DNA from: a virus
Direction: 5' to 3' (one strand)
Virus record (IMG/VR): IMGVR_UViG_3300008267_000007
Location: 47,095 to 111,094 of that record
DNA: 64,000 nt
Both the position numbers and the translations under genes were made by a program. Within the stretch, counting starts at the first letter, position 1, and every line of letters starts with the position of its first letter. This document shows positions 1 through 5,741 of the stretch, one piece after another. The notes under the pieces are model-generated. The model was not told the DNA's origin and did not search any database. It saw only the letters and a list, made by a program, of their open reading frames with translations.

Positions 1-20
1 AATTCGTATATTCAAGTATT
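1..20 (+). promoter_or_regulatory. Early promoter copy 1 (truncated by window start)
   Basis: The TTCGTATATTCAAGT core of the repeated early promoter lies about 25 nt before the first gene. The upstream -33 element would be outside the window. Confidence 0.55.
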
Positions 21-42
21 AATAAGATAAAAACCAAAACAC

Positions 43-231
43 ATGACATTACAGGTAGTAAATCCAACATTAGAAAAGTTCAACCAATTCAGAACTACAA
101 CTAAAACATTGTTCCAAGATGTTAAGGAACGAGGGTGGAATATAAAAGATTGTAAAGTAACAGAATTAAAAGAGGAATTAATACATACCTTATACCGAAG
201 TGCAGATGGAAAAAACTGTGCCAGGAATTAA
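43..231 (+). CDS. Small early protein, unknown function (62 aa)
   Basis: Unrecognised 62-residue protein, mixed charge with no membrane segment or metal motif. It starts at an ATG about 25 nt after the early promoter core and is followed by a hairpin terminator at 282-310, so it forms its own transcription unit. Its size and placement resemble the other promoter-per-gene early genes to the right. Function cannot be assigned. Confidence 0.7.
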   Translation: MTLQVVNPTLEKFNQFRTTTKTLFQDVKERGWNIKDCKVTELKEELIHTLYRSADGKNCARN

Positions 232-281
232 CAACATAATTGTTTCATAACCAATTATTATTTTTTAATTATACTAGTGAA

Positions 282-310
282 TGGTCCCTTAAGGGGACCA
301 TTTATGTTTT
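282..310 (+). terminator. Hairpin terminator after the first small gene
   Basis: TGGTCCC (282-288) pairs with GGGACCA (294-300) around a 5-nt loop and is followed by a T-rich stretch ending in TTTT. Confidence 0.7.
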
Positions 311-338
311 AAAGAATGAATAGTTTATTATAATATAA

Positions 339-356
339 TTTCGTATATTTAAGTGT
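339..356 (+). promoter_or_regulatory. Early promoter copy 2
   Basis: TTTCGTATATTTAAGTGT core, then an A-rich leader (TAATAAGATAAATAATTAAA) and an AAAGGTCATG start context. No clear TTTG lies 19-20 nt upstream in this copy. Confidence 0.6.
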
Positions 357-387
357 TAATAAGATAAATAATTAAAAAATAAAGGTC

Positions 388-666
388 ATGACAAAAGATC
401 AATTCACATCAAGAGAATCATTTAAAGTAAAAGGAGAAGGAAATTACAAAGGGGCTTGCACATTTAAGTTTAATGGAGATCACCTATGGAAAGAGACTAG
501 ATCTTCAATAGATGATTCAGTATTGTTTACTTCTTATCATTTAAACATAGACAAGATAACTAAAGTAGGCTTTGAAGGGTTTGTTTATGTAATGTCTAAG
601 TTAGTGAAAGTTAAATACAGATTTGAGGATTTAGTAGAATTTGAAATCGAGGAAGCGCTTAATTAA
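388..666 (+). CDS. Small early protein, unknown function (92 aa)
   Basis: Unrecognised 92-aa soluble protein, rich in Lys/Glu with alternating beta-like segments (for example YKGACTFKFNGDHLW) and an acidic C-terminal end. It starts 31 nt after the early promoter core in the AAAGGTCATG context. Six bases after its stop the next promoter core begins, so early genes are packed promoter to stop codon. Confidence 0.75.
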   Translation: MTKDQFTSRESFKVKGEGNYKGACTFKFNGDHLWKETRSSIDDSVLFTSYHLNIDKITKVGFEGFVYVMSKLVKVKYRFEDLVEFEIEEALN

Positions 667-672
667 AAGCGC

Positions 673-690
673 TTTCGTATATTTAAGTGT
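673..690 (+). promoter_or_regulatory. Early promoter copy 3
   Basis: Core identical to copy 2, followed by a nearly identical leader to the ATG at 722. It begins just after the preceding stop codon. A small palindrome AGCGCTTAATTAAAAGCGCT overlaps its upstream edge (654-673). Confidence 0.6.
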
Positions 691-721
691 TAATAAGATA
701 AATAATTAAAAAACAAAGGTT

Positions 722-988
722 ATGGAAATTAAATTAAATACTGAAGCAAAGGGAAATAGAATTAATAAATTTTACCTTGAGGCATTGGATAAAATAGCTA
801 GCGCTGCTGAAGATGGTTATGATTTAACTGAACATGTATTTCCAAAAGATATATATGATGAAGTGAGAACTAAAATAAATGAACATATGAAAGCATTTAA
901 TGTTGAATTTGTTTGGCCAAGTATAGGTAATATGAGTAGTGTTGCTGTGGGGGACGGTCGTTTAATGAGATTTAAACTATTAAGTTAG
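722..988 (+). CDS. Small early protein, unknown function (88 aa)
   Basis: Unrecognised 88-aa protein. The N-terminal 60 residues look helical and charged and the C-terminal part is more hydrophobic (VEFVWPSIGNMSSVAVGDGRL). It has its own early promoter and an AAAGGTTATG start context. No catalytic or binding motif seen. Confidence 0.75.
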   Translation: MEIKLNTEAKGNRINKFYLEALDKIASAAEDGYDLTEHVFPKDIYDEVRTKINEHMKAFNVEFVWPSIGNMSSVAVGDGRLMRFKLLS

Positions 989-992
989 GGTA

Positions 993-1028
993 TTTGAGAG
1001 TATAAATTAGTTTCGTATATTCAAGCAT
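993..1028 (+). promoter_or_regulatory. Early promoter copy 4, with -33 element
   Basis: TTTG at 993-996, a 19-nt spacer and TATATTCAAG from 1016. The spacing matches the Bacteroidota -33/-7 arrangement. It drives the gene at 1048. Confidence 0.65.
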
Positions 1029-1047
1029 AATTAAATAAGTATATATC

Positions 1048-1230
1048 ATGGAAAGCAGATTTGGAATTGAATTAAAGGTATTGGAACAAGCCCTAGAAAA
1101 TATGAAGGTAGGAGGCTATTTAGGTAAGGATAGTACAATTGAGGATTTGGAGGACATGGCATATTCATGTTGTGAAGGAATAGATTGGTATGCCAAAAAG
1201 AAGTTATATCAATGGGCGAGTGAACTATAA
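1048..1230 (+). CDS. Small early protein, unknown function (60 aa)
   Basis: Unrecognised 60-aa, predominantly helical acidic protein (two Cys together in SCCEG, residues 40-44). It has an upstream early promoter and is followed 18 nt later by a second small gene that lacks its own promoter, so the two are probably co-transcribed. Confidence 0.7.
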   Translation: MESRFGIELKVLEQALENMKVGGYLGKDSTIEDLEDMAYSCCEGIDWYAKKKLYQWASEL

Positions 1231-1248
1231 TTTAAAAAATCAAAGGTT

Positions 1249-1401
1249 ATGAAAAATGAATTAGAATTATTATTAGAAAAATTAGAAGCAGTTGAACTTC
1301 AATTAGTTGAAAATAATATTATCCAAGATGAAGGTAGATTGAGTGATGCTTTAGGTGTTATCAAAAGTAAAATAATGGATAAAATAAATAAGGCATATTA
1401 G
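1249..1401 (+). CDS. Small coiled-coil protein (50 aa)
   Basis: Short ORF with the AAAGGTTATG start context. The protein begins MKNELELLLEKLEAVELQL, a leucine/glutamate heptad pattern predicting a helical coiled coil. It is likely co-transcribed with the 60-aa gene upstream and followed by the next early promoter 13 nt after its stop. Function unknown; start context and position support expression. Confidence 0.6.
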   Translation: MKNELELLLEKLEAVELQLVENNIIQDEGRLSDALGVIKSKIMDKINKAY

Positions 1402-1413
1402 AGTATAAATACA

Positions 1414-1431
1414 TTTCGTATATTCAAGTAT
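1414..1431 (+). promoter_or_regulatory. Early promoter copy 5
   Basis: TTTCGTATATTCAAGTAT core 22 nt before the ATG at 1453. No clear -33 TTTG at the usual distance. Confidence 0.55.
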
Positions 1432-1452
1432 AATAATAAAAAATAAAATGTT

Positions 1453-1539
1453 ATGAAAGCAATTAAGGTATTATCAGTTAAAGTTGGAATTGTATTGAGA
1501 GAAATGGCTAGTGGAGCAGGTACTGCTTTGAGATCATAA
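1453..1539 (+). CDS. Micro-protein, possible amphipathic helix (28 aa)
   Basis: A 28-codon ORF with an early promoter 22 nt upstream and a GTTATG start context. The peptide (MKAIKVLSVKVGIVLREMAS, then GAGTALRS) is basic and amphipathic. Its coding status is supported only by its placement between two promoter copies; it could be a leader or a non-coding transcript. Confidence 0.45.
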   Translation: MKAIKVLSVKVGIVLREMASGAGTALRS

Positions 1540-1562
1540 AAACAGTTCGTATATTTAAGTGT
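1527..1562 (+). promoter_or_regulatory. Early promoter copy 6, with -33 element
   Basis: TTTG at 1527-1530, 19-nt spacer, TATATTTAAG from 1550. The -33 element lies inside the end of the preceding micro-ORF. Confidence 0.65.
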
Positions 1563-1583
1563 AATAATTAAAAAACAAAGGTT

Positions 1584-1895
1584 ATGTTAAATACAACTTA
1601 TTTAGGTAGAGAAATCACAAGACGTGATAACGTGAAAGTAGAAGGTACATTCAGCTCAGTTCATGAAGCAGAAAAACGATTGAAGGGAATGGGTTATATA
1701 ATAGGAAGTATGTGTGGGGGTGATCCAATAGGGTTCGCATGTGAGGAAAAATATAACTACATCTCAAAGTGGCATAACATGAATAGAGAAGATCAAAACA
1801 AATTAGATGGGGTAATGATCTCTAGTAATTGGAGAGAAGGCAGTGTTGAAATAATATGGTTTATGGAACCAAAAACCGCAAAACAAGACATATAA
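1584..1895 (+). CDS. Small early protein, unknown function (103 aa)
   Basis: Unrecognised 103-aa protein with a mixed alpha/beta look (VEGTFSSVHEAEKRLKGMGY suggests a strand then a helix; the C-terminus is beta-like). It has its own promoter and an AAAGGTTATG context. No recognised motif. Confidence 0.75.
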   Translation: MLNTTYLGREITRRDNVKVEGTFSSVHEAEKRLKGMGYIIGSMCGGDPIGFACEEKYNYISKWHNMNREDQNKLDGVMISSNWREGSVEIIWFMEPKTAKQDI

Positions 1896-1977
1896 TATCA
1901 GCAACACGGGGGACGAGAAGAATAATACTACACACGTGGGGGAAAGATATCAAAAGGCATAACGTATTATAAATCAA

Positions 1978-1995
1978 TTTCGTATATTCAAGTAT
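1978..1995 (+). promoter_or_regulatory. Early promoter copy 7
   Basis: TTTCGTATATTCAAGTAT core followed by the conserved A-rich leader (AGATAAATAATATAAAAA) to the ATG at 2027. Confidence 0.55.
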
Positions 1996-2026
1996 AAGAA
2001 AGATAAATAATATAAAAACAAAGGTT

Positions 2027-2215
2027 ATGAAAACAGAAATGGGGTTAATCGACAAAGTAATTGTTATAGATGGAATGTTAAACAAATTGGGGTATGACAC
2101 TTCTAAAATGACGATGGATGAAATGCTGGATATAAAAAATGCTATAGAAAAGGCGGTGGTAAAGGCACAACTGCCTGTGAAGGGTTATGAACACCCATCT
2201 AAGGTATTAGTTTAA
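2027..2215 (+). CDS. Small early protein, unknown function (62 aa)
   Basis: Unrecognised 62-aa helical protein. It has the conserved early leader and is followed after 13 nt by a strong hairpin terminator, making a monocistronic unit. Confidence 0.7.
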   Translation: MKTEMGLIDKVIVIDGMLNKLGYDTSKMTMDEMLDIKNAIEKAVVKAQLPVKGYEHPSKVLV

Positions 2216-2228
2216 GTAATGTGGAGAG

Positions 2229-2266
2229 ACTTCCCCGCGGTGGAAACACTGTTGGGGAAGTTTTAT
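2229..2266 (+). terminator. Hairpin terminator with GAAA tetraloop
   Basis: ACTTCCCC (2229-2236) pairs with GGGGAAGT (2254-2261). The inner stem continues (with G-T pairs) to a GAAA loop at 2243-2246. A TTTTATTT tail follows. Confidence 0.8.
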
Positions 2267-2415
2267 TTAAAATAATGTGGTATGTGGAGAACTGAGAGAC
2301 GTGATGTGGAACATGGGGGGCAGGGTATGCTTTTTCTTCCCTAGACACCCTAGTTCCCTCCCCTAAAACAAAAGTATATACTATTTAAACAAGGGAATGT
2401 GAGGATTAAGTTGCA
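2267..2415 (+). other. Gene-free stretch with possible G-rich/C-rich fold
   Basis: No convincing ORF. It holds a G-rich block (GGGGGGCAGGGT, 2315-2326) and a C-rich block ending at 2363 in which AGGGT can pair with ACCCT (2347-2351) and GGGG with CCCC. It could be a structured RNA or leftover sequence between a terminator and the next promoter. Confidence 0.3.
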
Positions 2416-2433
2416 TTTCGTATATTTAAGTAT
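2416..2433 (+). promoter_or_regulatory. Early promoter copy 8
   Basis: TTTCGTATATTTAAGTAT core 19 nt before the ATG at 2453; no clear TTTG at -33. Confidence 0.55.
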
Positions 2434-2452
2434 AAATTAAAATAAAAAGGTT

Positions 2453-2614
2453 ATGAGAAAAGAAATAAAAAATTTGGCAGATGACTTATTTTTAAAAGGT
2501 AATAAAAGAAAGGCATTTATACTTGAATTTGAAAGTGCAGTGGTTTTAATGCGAGAAAATGATTTTGATCAATTCTATGCTTTCGCCGATATTATAATGC
2601 AAAAATATAATTAA
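2453..2614 (+). CDS. Small early protein, unknown function (53 aa)
   Basis: 53-codon ORF with an AAAAGGTTATG context directly after an early promoter. The protein is helical, begins MRKEIKNLADDLFLKG and is mixed charge. It ends 12 nt before the next gene, which lacks a promoter of its own, so both are likely on one transcript. Unknown function. Confidence 0.6.
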   Translation: MRKEIKNLADDLFLKGNKRKAFILEFESAVVLMRENDFDQFYAFADIIMQKYN

Positions 2615-2626
2615 AATAAAAAGGTT

Positions 2627-2848
2627 ATGAGAATAATTAAATTGACAAGTCAGGACAAATCCCTAATTTACATTAATGTGGAACATATAGGGCATTTTTA
2701 TGAAGTAGCAGATAAAATGGAGTATGGAAGAGTTACAGAAGTAAAACATACCAGAGTGGGGGTAACAACTCACAACAACGGGGGTTTCAAAGTAACTGAA
2801 AGTGTATCCAAAATTCTTAAATTAATTAGTGAGAGTAAAGGAATTTGA
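2627..2848 (+). CDS. Small early protein, unknown function (73 aa)
   Basis: Unrecognised 73-aa protein with a beta-rich pattern (MRIIKLTSQDKSLIYINVEH). It shares the promoter at 2416 with the gene before it. The -33 TTTG of the next promoter overlaps its stop codon. Confidence 0.7.
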   Translation: MRIIKLTSQDKSLIYINVEHIGHFYEVADKMEYGRVTEVKHTRVGVTTHNNGGFKVTESVSKILKLISESKGI

Positions 2849-2879
2849 TGTTATAAATCAGTTTCGTATATTCAAGTAT
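2844..2879 (+). promoter_or_regulatory. Early promoter copy 9, with -33 element
   Basis: TTTG 2844-2847, 19-nt spacer, TATATTCAAG from 2867. Its upstream half is closely similar to copy 11 at 3844. Confidence 0.65.
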
Positions 2880-2897
2880 AATTAAAAAGATAATATC

Positions 2898-3071
2898 ATG
2901 ACATTAGAACAAATGAATACCGAAAACAAATTGATGGAGGAAAAACACCTTGTAGTGAAGGAATTAATGAATTACCTACATGAAGCTCAATTTGATAGAA
3001 CTACCTTAACAAGTGTAATGTTGAGAGAGTTGAGACATAAAGTTAATGAAATGTTAAAAAACGATTTCTAA
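2898..3071 (+). CDS. Small early protein, unknown function (57 aa)
   Basis: 57-aa, strongly helical, charged protein starting MTLEQMNTENKLMEEKHL. It starts 19 nt after an early promoter and is followed by another promoter 25 nt after its stop. No recognisable motif. Confidence 0.6.
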   Translation: MTLEQMNTENKLMEEKHLVVKELMNYLHEAQFDRTTLTSVMLRELRHKVNEMLKNDF

Positions 3072-3096
3072 AAAGGAATATGATTAGTAAAATCAG

Positions 3097-3114
3097 TTTC
3101 GTATATTTAAGTGT
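3097..3114 (+). promoter_or_regulatory. Early promoter copy 10
   Basis: TTTCGTATATTTAAGTGT core and A-rich leader to the ATG at 3149; no clear -33. Confidence 0.55.
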
Positions 3115-3148
3115 TAAAAAGAAATAATAATTATAAAAAATAAAGGTT

Positions 3149-3550
3149 ATGAACAGAATTGAAATTATTGCCCGTGTAAAAGAATTAGGTTTAACAACTG
3201 AAAAACCTGCTCAACAATGTAAAACTGCTTACTTGGAGGAATTGTTAAATGCAAGTCACAGCATTACAGTAAAAACATCTAAACGTGGAAGGCCAGCCAA
3301 CCCTGAAAGTGCTGCATTTAAACGTAAAGCGGATTTGGAAGCAAGACGCGCCGCGGGGGAATTGAAACGTGGTAGACCAGTTGAAACAACAAGTGAACGT
3401 CAAATCAGATTATCACTACAGGGAACATTACCATTAGGTAGAAAACCAAATCCTGAAAGTGCTGCATACAAACGTAAGGCTGAATTAGAGGCAAGACGTG
3501 CCGCTGGTACATTAAAGAGAGGTAGACCAGCTGCCCCTAAAGCAGAGTAA
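3149..3550 (+). CDS. AT-hook DNA-binding protein with internal repeat
   Basis: 133 residues. Residues 1-34 resemble a SAP/Rho-N type helix-turn-helix. The rest is basic with three exact AT-hook cores KRGRP (45-49, 73-77, 123-127) and a fourth partial one GRKP (97-100). Two copies of a block starting NPESAA (51-77 and 101-127) are nearly identical except for single conservative changes. AT-hooks bind the minor groove of AT-rich DNA, so it probably binds phage or host DNA, perhaps as a nucleoid-like or transcription-modulating factor. It has its own early promoter and is followed by a strong terminator. Confidence 0.85.
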   Translation: MNRIEIIARVKELGLTTEKPAQQCKTAYLEELLNASHSITVKTSKRGRPANPESAAFKRKADLEARRAAGELKRGRPVETTSERQIRLSLQGTLPLGRKPNPESAAYKRKAELEARRAAGTLKRGRPAAPKAE

Positions 3551-3561
3551 TAATGTATAAT

Positions 3562-3590
3562 GGGGGGTTAATAGTTAGCCCCCCTTTAAC
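3562..3590 (+). terminator. G6/C6 hairpin terminator
   Basis: GGGGGG (3562-3567) pairs with CCCCCC (3579-3584), with extra pairing into a 5-nt loop, followed by TTT. It ends the AT-hook gene transcript. Confidence 0.7.
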
Positions 3591-3605
3591 TTAACAATTA
3601 TTATA

Positions 3606-3839
3606 TTGGAGACCTCTACCGTATCAAACAGGAAATACGTTGACAATTATAAAAAACAGAAAAACACTCCACCACCACCCTCATCACCGCTTGTGGGATG
3701 CATTTACCAGGGAAAAACCACGTCAAATAACAAAGTAATAGGCATGTTAATGGAGTATGGCGAGGCCAATTCAATCATTAAAGATAAACATGGTAAATCG
3801 CATGTTATACTCTCCAACACACTATTAAGCATCCAATAA
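3606..3839 (+). CDS. Small early protein with TTG start (77 aa), unknown
   Basis: Open frame beginning at a TTG (no ATG in the first half); the product has a Pro-rich patch (PPPPSS, residues 22-27) and then a compact beta-like region (LVGCIYQGKTTSNNKVIGML). It lies between a terminator and the next promoter. A TTATTATATTG sequence, like that after the hairpin promoters further right, overlaps the TTG, so the real start may be internal. Coding is plausible, start uncertain. Confidence 0.45.
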   Translation: METSTVSNRKYVDNYKKQKNTPPPPSSPLVGCIYQGKTTSNNKVIGMLMEYGEANSIIKDKHGKSHVILSNTLLSIQ

Positions 3840-3843
3840 GGAA

Positions 3844-3879
3844 TTTGATGTTATAACTTAATTTCGTATATTTAAGTGT
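3844..3879 (+). promoter_or_regulatory. Early promoter copy 11, with -33 element
   Basis: TTTG 3844-3847, 19-nt spacer, TATATTTAAG from 3867. Confidence 0.65.
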
Positions 3880-3897
3880 AATTAAAAAATAAATGTT

Positions 3898-3984
3898 ATG
3901 GAAGCAGTTTTATTATGGGGGTTAGTTATAGTGTTATGTTGGGTGAAATTTTTAGTATTTAAACATATAACAGATAAAAAATAA
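3898..3984 (+). CDS. Tiny single-pass membrane peptide (28 aa)
   Basis: 28-codon ORF, GTTATG context, 18 nt after an early promoter core. Residues 4-21 are almost entirely hydrophobic (VLLWGLVIVLCWVKFLVF), followed by a basic tail, so a single membrane helix is likely. The next micro-gene starts 4 nt after its stop. Function unknown; tiny early membrane peptides in phages often modulate host membrane processes. Confidence 0.55.
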   Translation: MEAVLLWGLVIVLCWVKFLVFKHITDKK

Positions 3985-3988
3985 TATC

Positions 3989-4084
3989 ATGAAAAAATTA
4001 TCATTACAGCAAACGGCCAACATATTAAAAGTATTAGTAATTATTATTTGGGTTTGGTTCATGTATTCCTTCATTACGTCATAA
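3989..4084 (+). CDS. Tiny single-pass membrane peptide (31 aa)
   Basis: 31-codon ORF starting 4 nt after the previous stop. Its N-terminus is basic/polar (MKKLSLQQTAN) and residues 12-29 form a hydrophobic helix with two Trp (IIIWVWFMYSFI). It is probably translated together with the 28-aa peptide. The TTTG of the next promoter follows 7 nt after the stop. Confidence 0.55.
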   Translation: MKKLSLQQTANILKVLVIIIWVWFMYSFITS

Positions 4085-4090
4085 AATAAA

Positions 4091-4127
4091 TTTGGAGTAT
4101 TAAAAATAATTTCGTATATTTAAGTGT
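4091..4127 (+). promoter_or_regulatory. Early promoter copy 12, with -33 element
   Basis: TTTG 4091-4094, 20-nt spacer, TATATTTAAG from 4115, then a leader containing a six-unit TAA run (about 4138-4155) before the ATG at 4171. Confidence 0.65.
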
Positions 4128-4170
4128 TAAAAAGAAATAATAATAATAATAATAATAAAAAATCAAGGTT

Positions 4171-4404
4171 ATGAAAAATTTTAAAATTAAATCGGTATTT
4201 GAACAAATTGCATCTGAAGTATTCACAATGCGTGATGTAAACAAGGCAAAATCATTCATTAATGAGTTTATAACAAGTAAAGGCATAAACGGCGTAGACA
4301 AACAAATAATTGTTAATAACGTTGCCAATTGCAAAAGCATATCAGCAATTCAAACTTACATTTGTAATTCATTGCTTAAATACGAAGGCATGAGTTTAAA
4401 TTAA
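4171..4404 (+). CDS. Small early protein, unknown function (77 aa)
   Basis: Unrecognised 77-aa helical protein (MKNFKIKSVFEQIASEVFTM). AAGGTTATG start context after an early promoter; a strong terminator follows 30 nt after the stop. No motif identified. Confidence 0.7.
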   Translation: MKNFKIKSVFEQIASEVFTMRDVNKAKSFINEFITSKGINGVDKQIIVNNVANCKSISAIQTYICNSLLKYEGMSLN

Positions 4405-4434
4405 ATACCCGCCATACAAATTAGTATATGCCAG

Positions 4435-4461
4435 GGGACCTAGAAATAGGTCCCTTTTTTT
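4435..4461 (+). terminator. Perfect hairpin terminator with GAAA tetraloop
   Basis: GGGACCTA (4435-4442), GAAA loop, TAGGTCCC (4447-4454), then seven T. A textbook intrinsic terminator. Confidence 0.9.
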
Positions 4462-4686
4462 CTTCTCAAAACAATTTCGGTCCGGCATTGGATGCTAGCG
4501 GGACAGGACTGGATGCCCACGCAGCGTTGAGGTCCATCGGCGGTCGTGTGTGGTTCCGGAAAAAATTTCCCCACTCTTCAGATCGAAAACGATCTTTACA
4601 CCAAATCCCCATATATACGAATATATCAAAGTAAATGCAGTTCTCCCAATGGGGTACATACTTATACGAAACTTAAAAAACACAAA
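4462..4686 (+). ncRNA. GC-richer gene-free stretch, candidate structured RNA
   Basis: About 225 nt without a convincing gene. From about 4478 to 4575 the sequence is clearly richer in G and C than its surroundings. A perfect hairpin AGATCG-AAAA-CGATCT lies at about 4579-4594. The two overlapping ORFs here start inside the terminator or lack a start context and have no family resemblance. It may be a small RNA or a foreign fragment; a tRNA fold was looked for and not found. Confidence 0.3.
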
Positions 4687-4917
4687 ATGAAACAGATGAA
4701 AGTCCTATTGATGGCAAATAAAACTTTATCTTTGATGATGGAAGATTTAGCCACACTATTAGAAGGAATGGATAACCTTGATTTAGTAACGGATCTTGAA
4801 GACAATGTCCTCTCCTCTTTAGAAGATGCTCAAGCACAACTTGACATGATAATTGATGATATAGATGAGGGCGCGTATGAAAGTATGCCAGATGAAGATT
4901 TCGAAGAGTGGAATTAA
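4687..4917 (+). CDS. Acidic small protein, unknown function (76 aa)
   Basis: The start is placed at 4687, where an A-rich leader precedes MKQMKVLLMANKTLSLMMED; a longer frame upstream runs into the gene-free stretch and is unlikely. The protein is helical and the C-terminus is very acidic (DEDFEEWN). It is followed by a hairpin terminator at 4965. Highly acidic small phage proteins sometimes mimic DNA, but nothing specific supports that here. Confidence 0.65.
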   Translation: MKQMKVLLMANKTLSLMMEDLATLLEGMDNLDLVTDLEDNVLSSLEDAQAQLDMIIDDIDEGAYESMPDEDFEEWN

Positions 4918-4964
4918 TATATTTTCCATAAATTCGTAAAAAAGAGATTTTAAAAAGATTTTTG

Positions 4965-5005
4965 GCCCTCCCCACATATATACTTGTGCGGAGGGCTTGG
5001 TTTTC
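4965..5005 (+). terminator. Hairpin terminator
   Basis: GCCCTC (4965-4970) pairs with GAGGGC (4991-4996), extended by a C-G pair and CAC/GTG, followed by TTGGTTTT. Confidence 0.65.
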
Positions 5006-5030
5006 CAAAATATGCTTCGTATATTATATA
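4997..5030 (+). promoter_or_regulatory. Degenerate early-type promoter
   Basis: TTGG at 4997-5000 and CTTCGTATATTATATA (TATATT from 5020), about 20 nt apart, directly after the terminator stem. It would drive the 5054 operon. Confidence 0.45.
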
Positions 5031-5053
5031 TTGATAATTTAAATAAAAATGTT

Positions 5054-5281
5054 ATGACACCAAAGGAAAAAGCTCAAGAGTTAGTTGATAAGTTTATGGA
5101 TATAAAAAATGTAAAGCTATCAGACTACTCAGTAATATACTTACCAACAGCTAAGCAGTGTGCATTAATAACAGTAAATTATATAATGTCATCAAACCCA
5201 CATAGTAATCTATTTGATACAGAAGGTAAATCAACTATATCTTATTGGATGTTAACTAAACAAGAAATACAGAACCTATGA
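5054..5281 (+). CDS. TPKEKA-family small protein, paralogue 1 (75 aa)
   Basis: Start chosen at 5054 because the GTTATG context and the MTPKEKA N-terminus match the next two genes. The shared pattern is MTPKEKA-x-x-L-(V/F)-x-K/T-(F/Y), then a central (A)KQCA-(L/S)-I-(T/S)-V segment and a C-terminal aromatic helix. The family occurs as small hypothetical proteins in Bacteroidota phages to my knowledge. Its stop overlaps the next start (ATGA), so translation is coupled. Confidence 0.75.
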   Translation: MTPKEKAQELVDKFMDIKNVKLSDYSVIYLPTAKQCALITVNYIMSSNPHSNLFDTEGKSTISYWMLTKQEIQNL

Positions 5282-5514
5282 CACCAAAAGAAAAGGCAAG
5301 AGACTTAGTAGATACATTTTACTATTCACTTCCTAATAATGGAAGTACAGAAGGAATAAACAGTACTACAAGAAGGTATGCAGAAGCTAAACAATGTGCT
5401 TCAATATCAGTTGATGAGATAATTAATTGTGATACATTTTTTAAAACACTACAAGATAGTAAAGATTTTATATATTATTGGTATAAAGTACATCAAGAAA
5501 TAGAAAACCTATGA
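5278..5514 (+). CDS. TPKEKA-family small protein, paralogue 2 (78 aa)
   Basis: Same family as its neighbours: MTPKEKARDLVDTF start, then AKQCASISVDEIINC. It is joined to both neighbours by 4-nt ATGA overlaps. The divergence between copies indicates an old tandem duplication rather than a recent one. Function unknown. Confidence 0.75.
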   Translation: MTPKEKARDLVDTFYYSLPNNGSTEGINSTTRRYAEAKQCASISVDEIINCDTFFKTLQDSKDFIYYWYKVHQEIENL

Positions 5515-5741
5515 CACCAAAAGAAAAAGCATCTTATCTATTCCAGAAGTATCTTCCATACACCGATGGAAGTAATGTAGAAAGAATTAGATACAATACA
5601 TTAGTTTGTGCATTGATAGTGGTAGATGAAATATTAGAGGAGTTAGAACCCCTATTAGATGCAGACGAACGAGCAAATGCAGCTACATTTTATTCATGGG
5701 AGTTTTGGAAAGAAGTTAAAGAAGAACTACACAAGATATGA
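5511..5741 (+). CDS. TPKEKA-family small protein, paralogue 3 (76 aa)
   Basis: Third tandem copy: MTPKEKASYLFQKYLP, then CALIVVDEILEEL. It overlaps the upstream gene and the downstream 73-aa gene by ATGA junctions. More acidic than the other two copies. Function unknown. Confidence 0.75.
   Translation: MTPKEKASYLFQKYLPYTDGSNVERIRYNTLVCALIVVDEILEELEPLLDADERANAATFYSWEFWKEVKEELHKI

Noticed and set aside
1-4127. Regularly repeated 18-bp sequence resembling a CRISPR-like array
   Set aside because: Spacing is irregular (about 100-750 nt), the intervals are genes, and the repeats sit at fixed distance before start codons, so they are promoters.
4478-4575. Possible tRNA in the GC-rich patch
   Set aside because: No cloverleaf arms or T-loop consensus in the right order could be found on either strand.
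4428-4634. 68-aa ORF over the GC-rich patch
   Set aside because: Its start codon lies at the foot of a perfect terminator hairpin, it lacks the usual start context, and the product resembles no family.
4495-4683. 62-aa minus-strand ORF over the same patch
   Set aside because: Every supported gene is on the + strand and there is no promoter or family evidence.
4546-4686. N-terminal extension of the acidic 76-aa protein
   Set aside because: The extension reads through the GC-rich patch with different composition; the A-rich leader and family-like N-terminus begin at 4687.
4673-5008. 111-aa minus-strand ORF opposite the acidic protein
   Set aside because: Shadow of the acidic gene's codon pattern; it also runs through a terminator.
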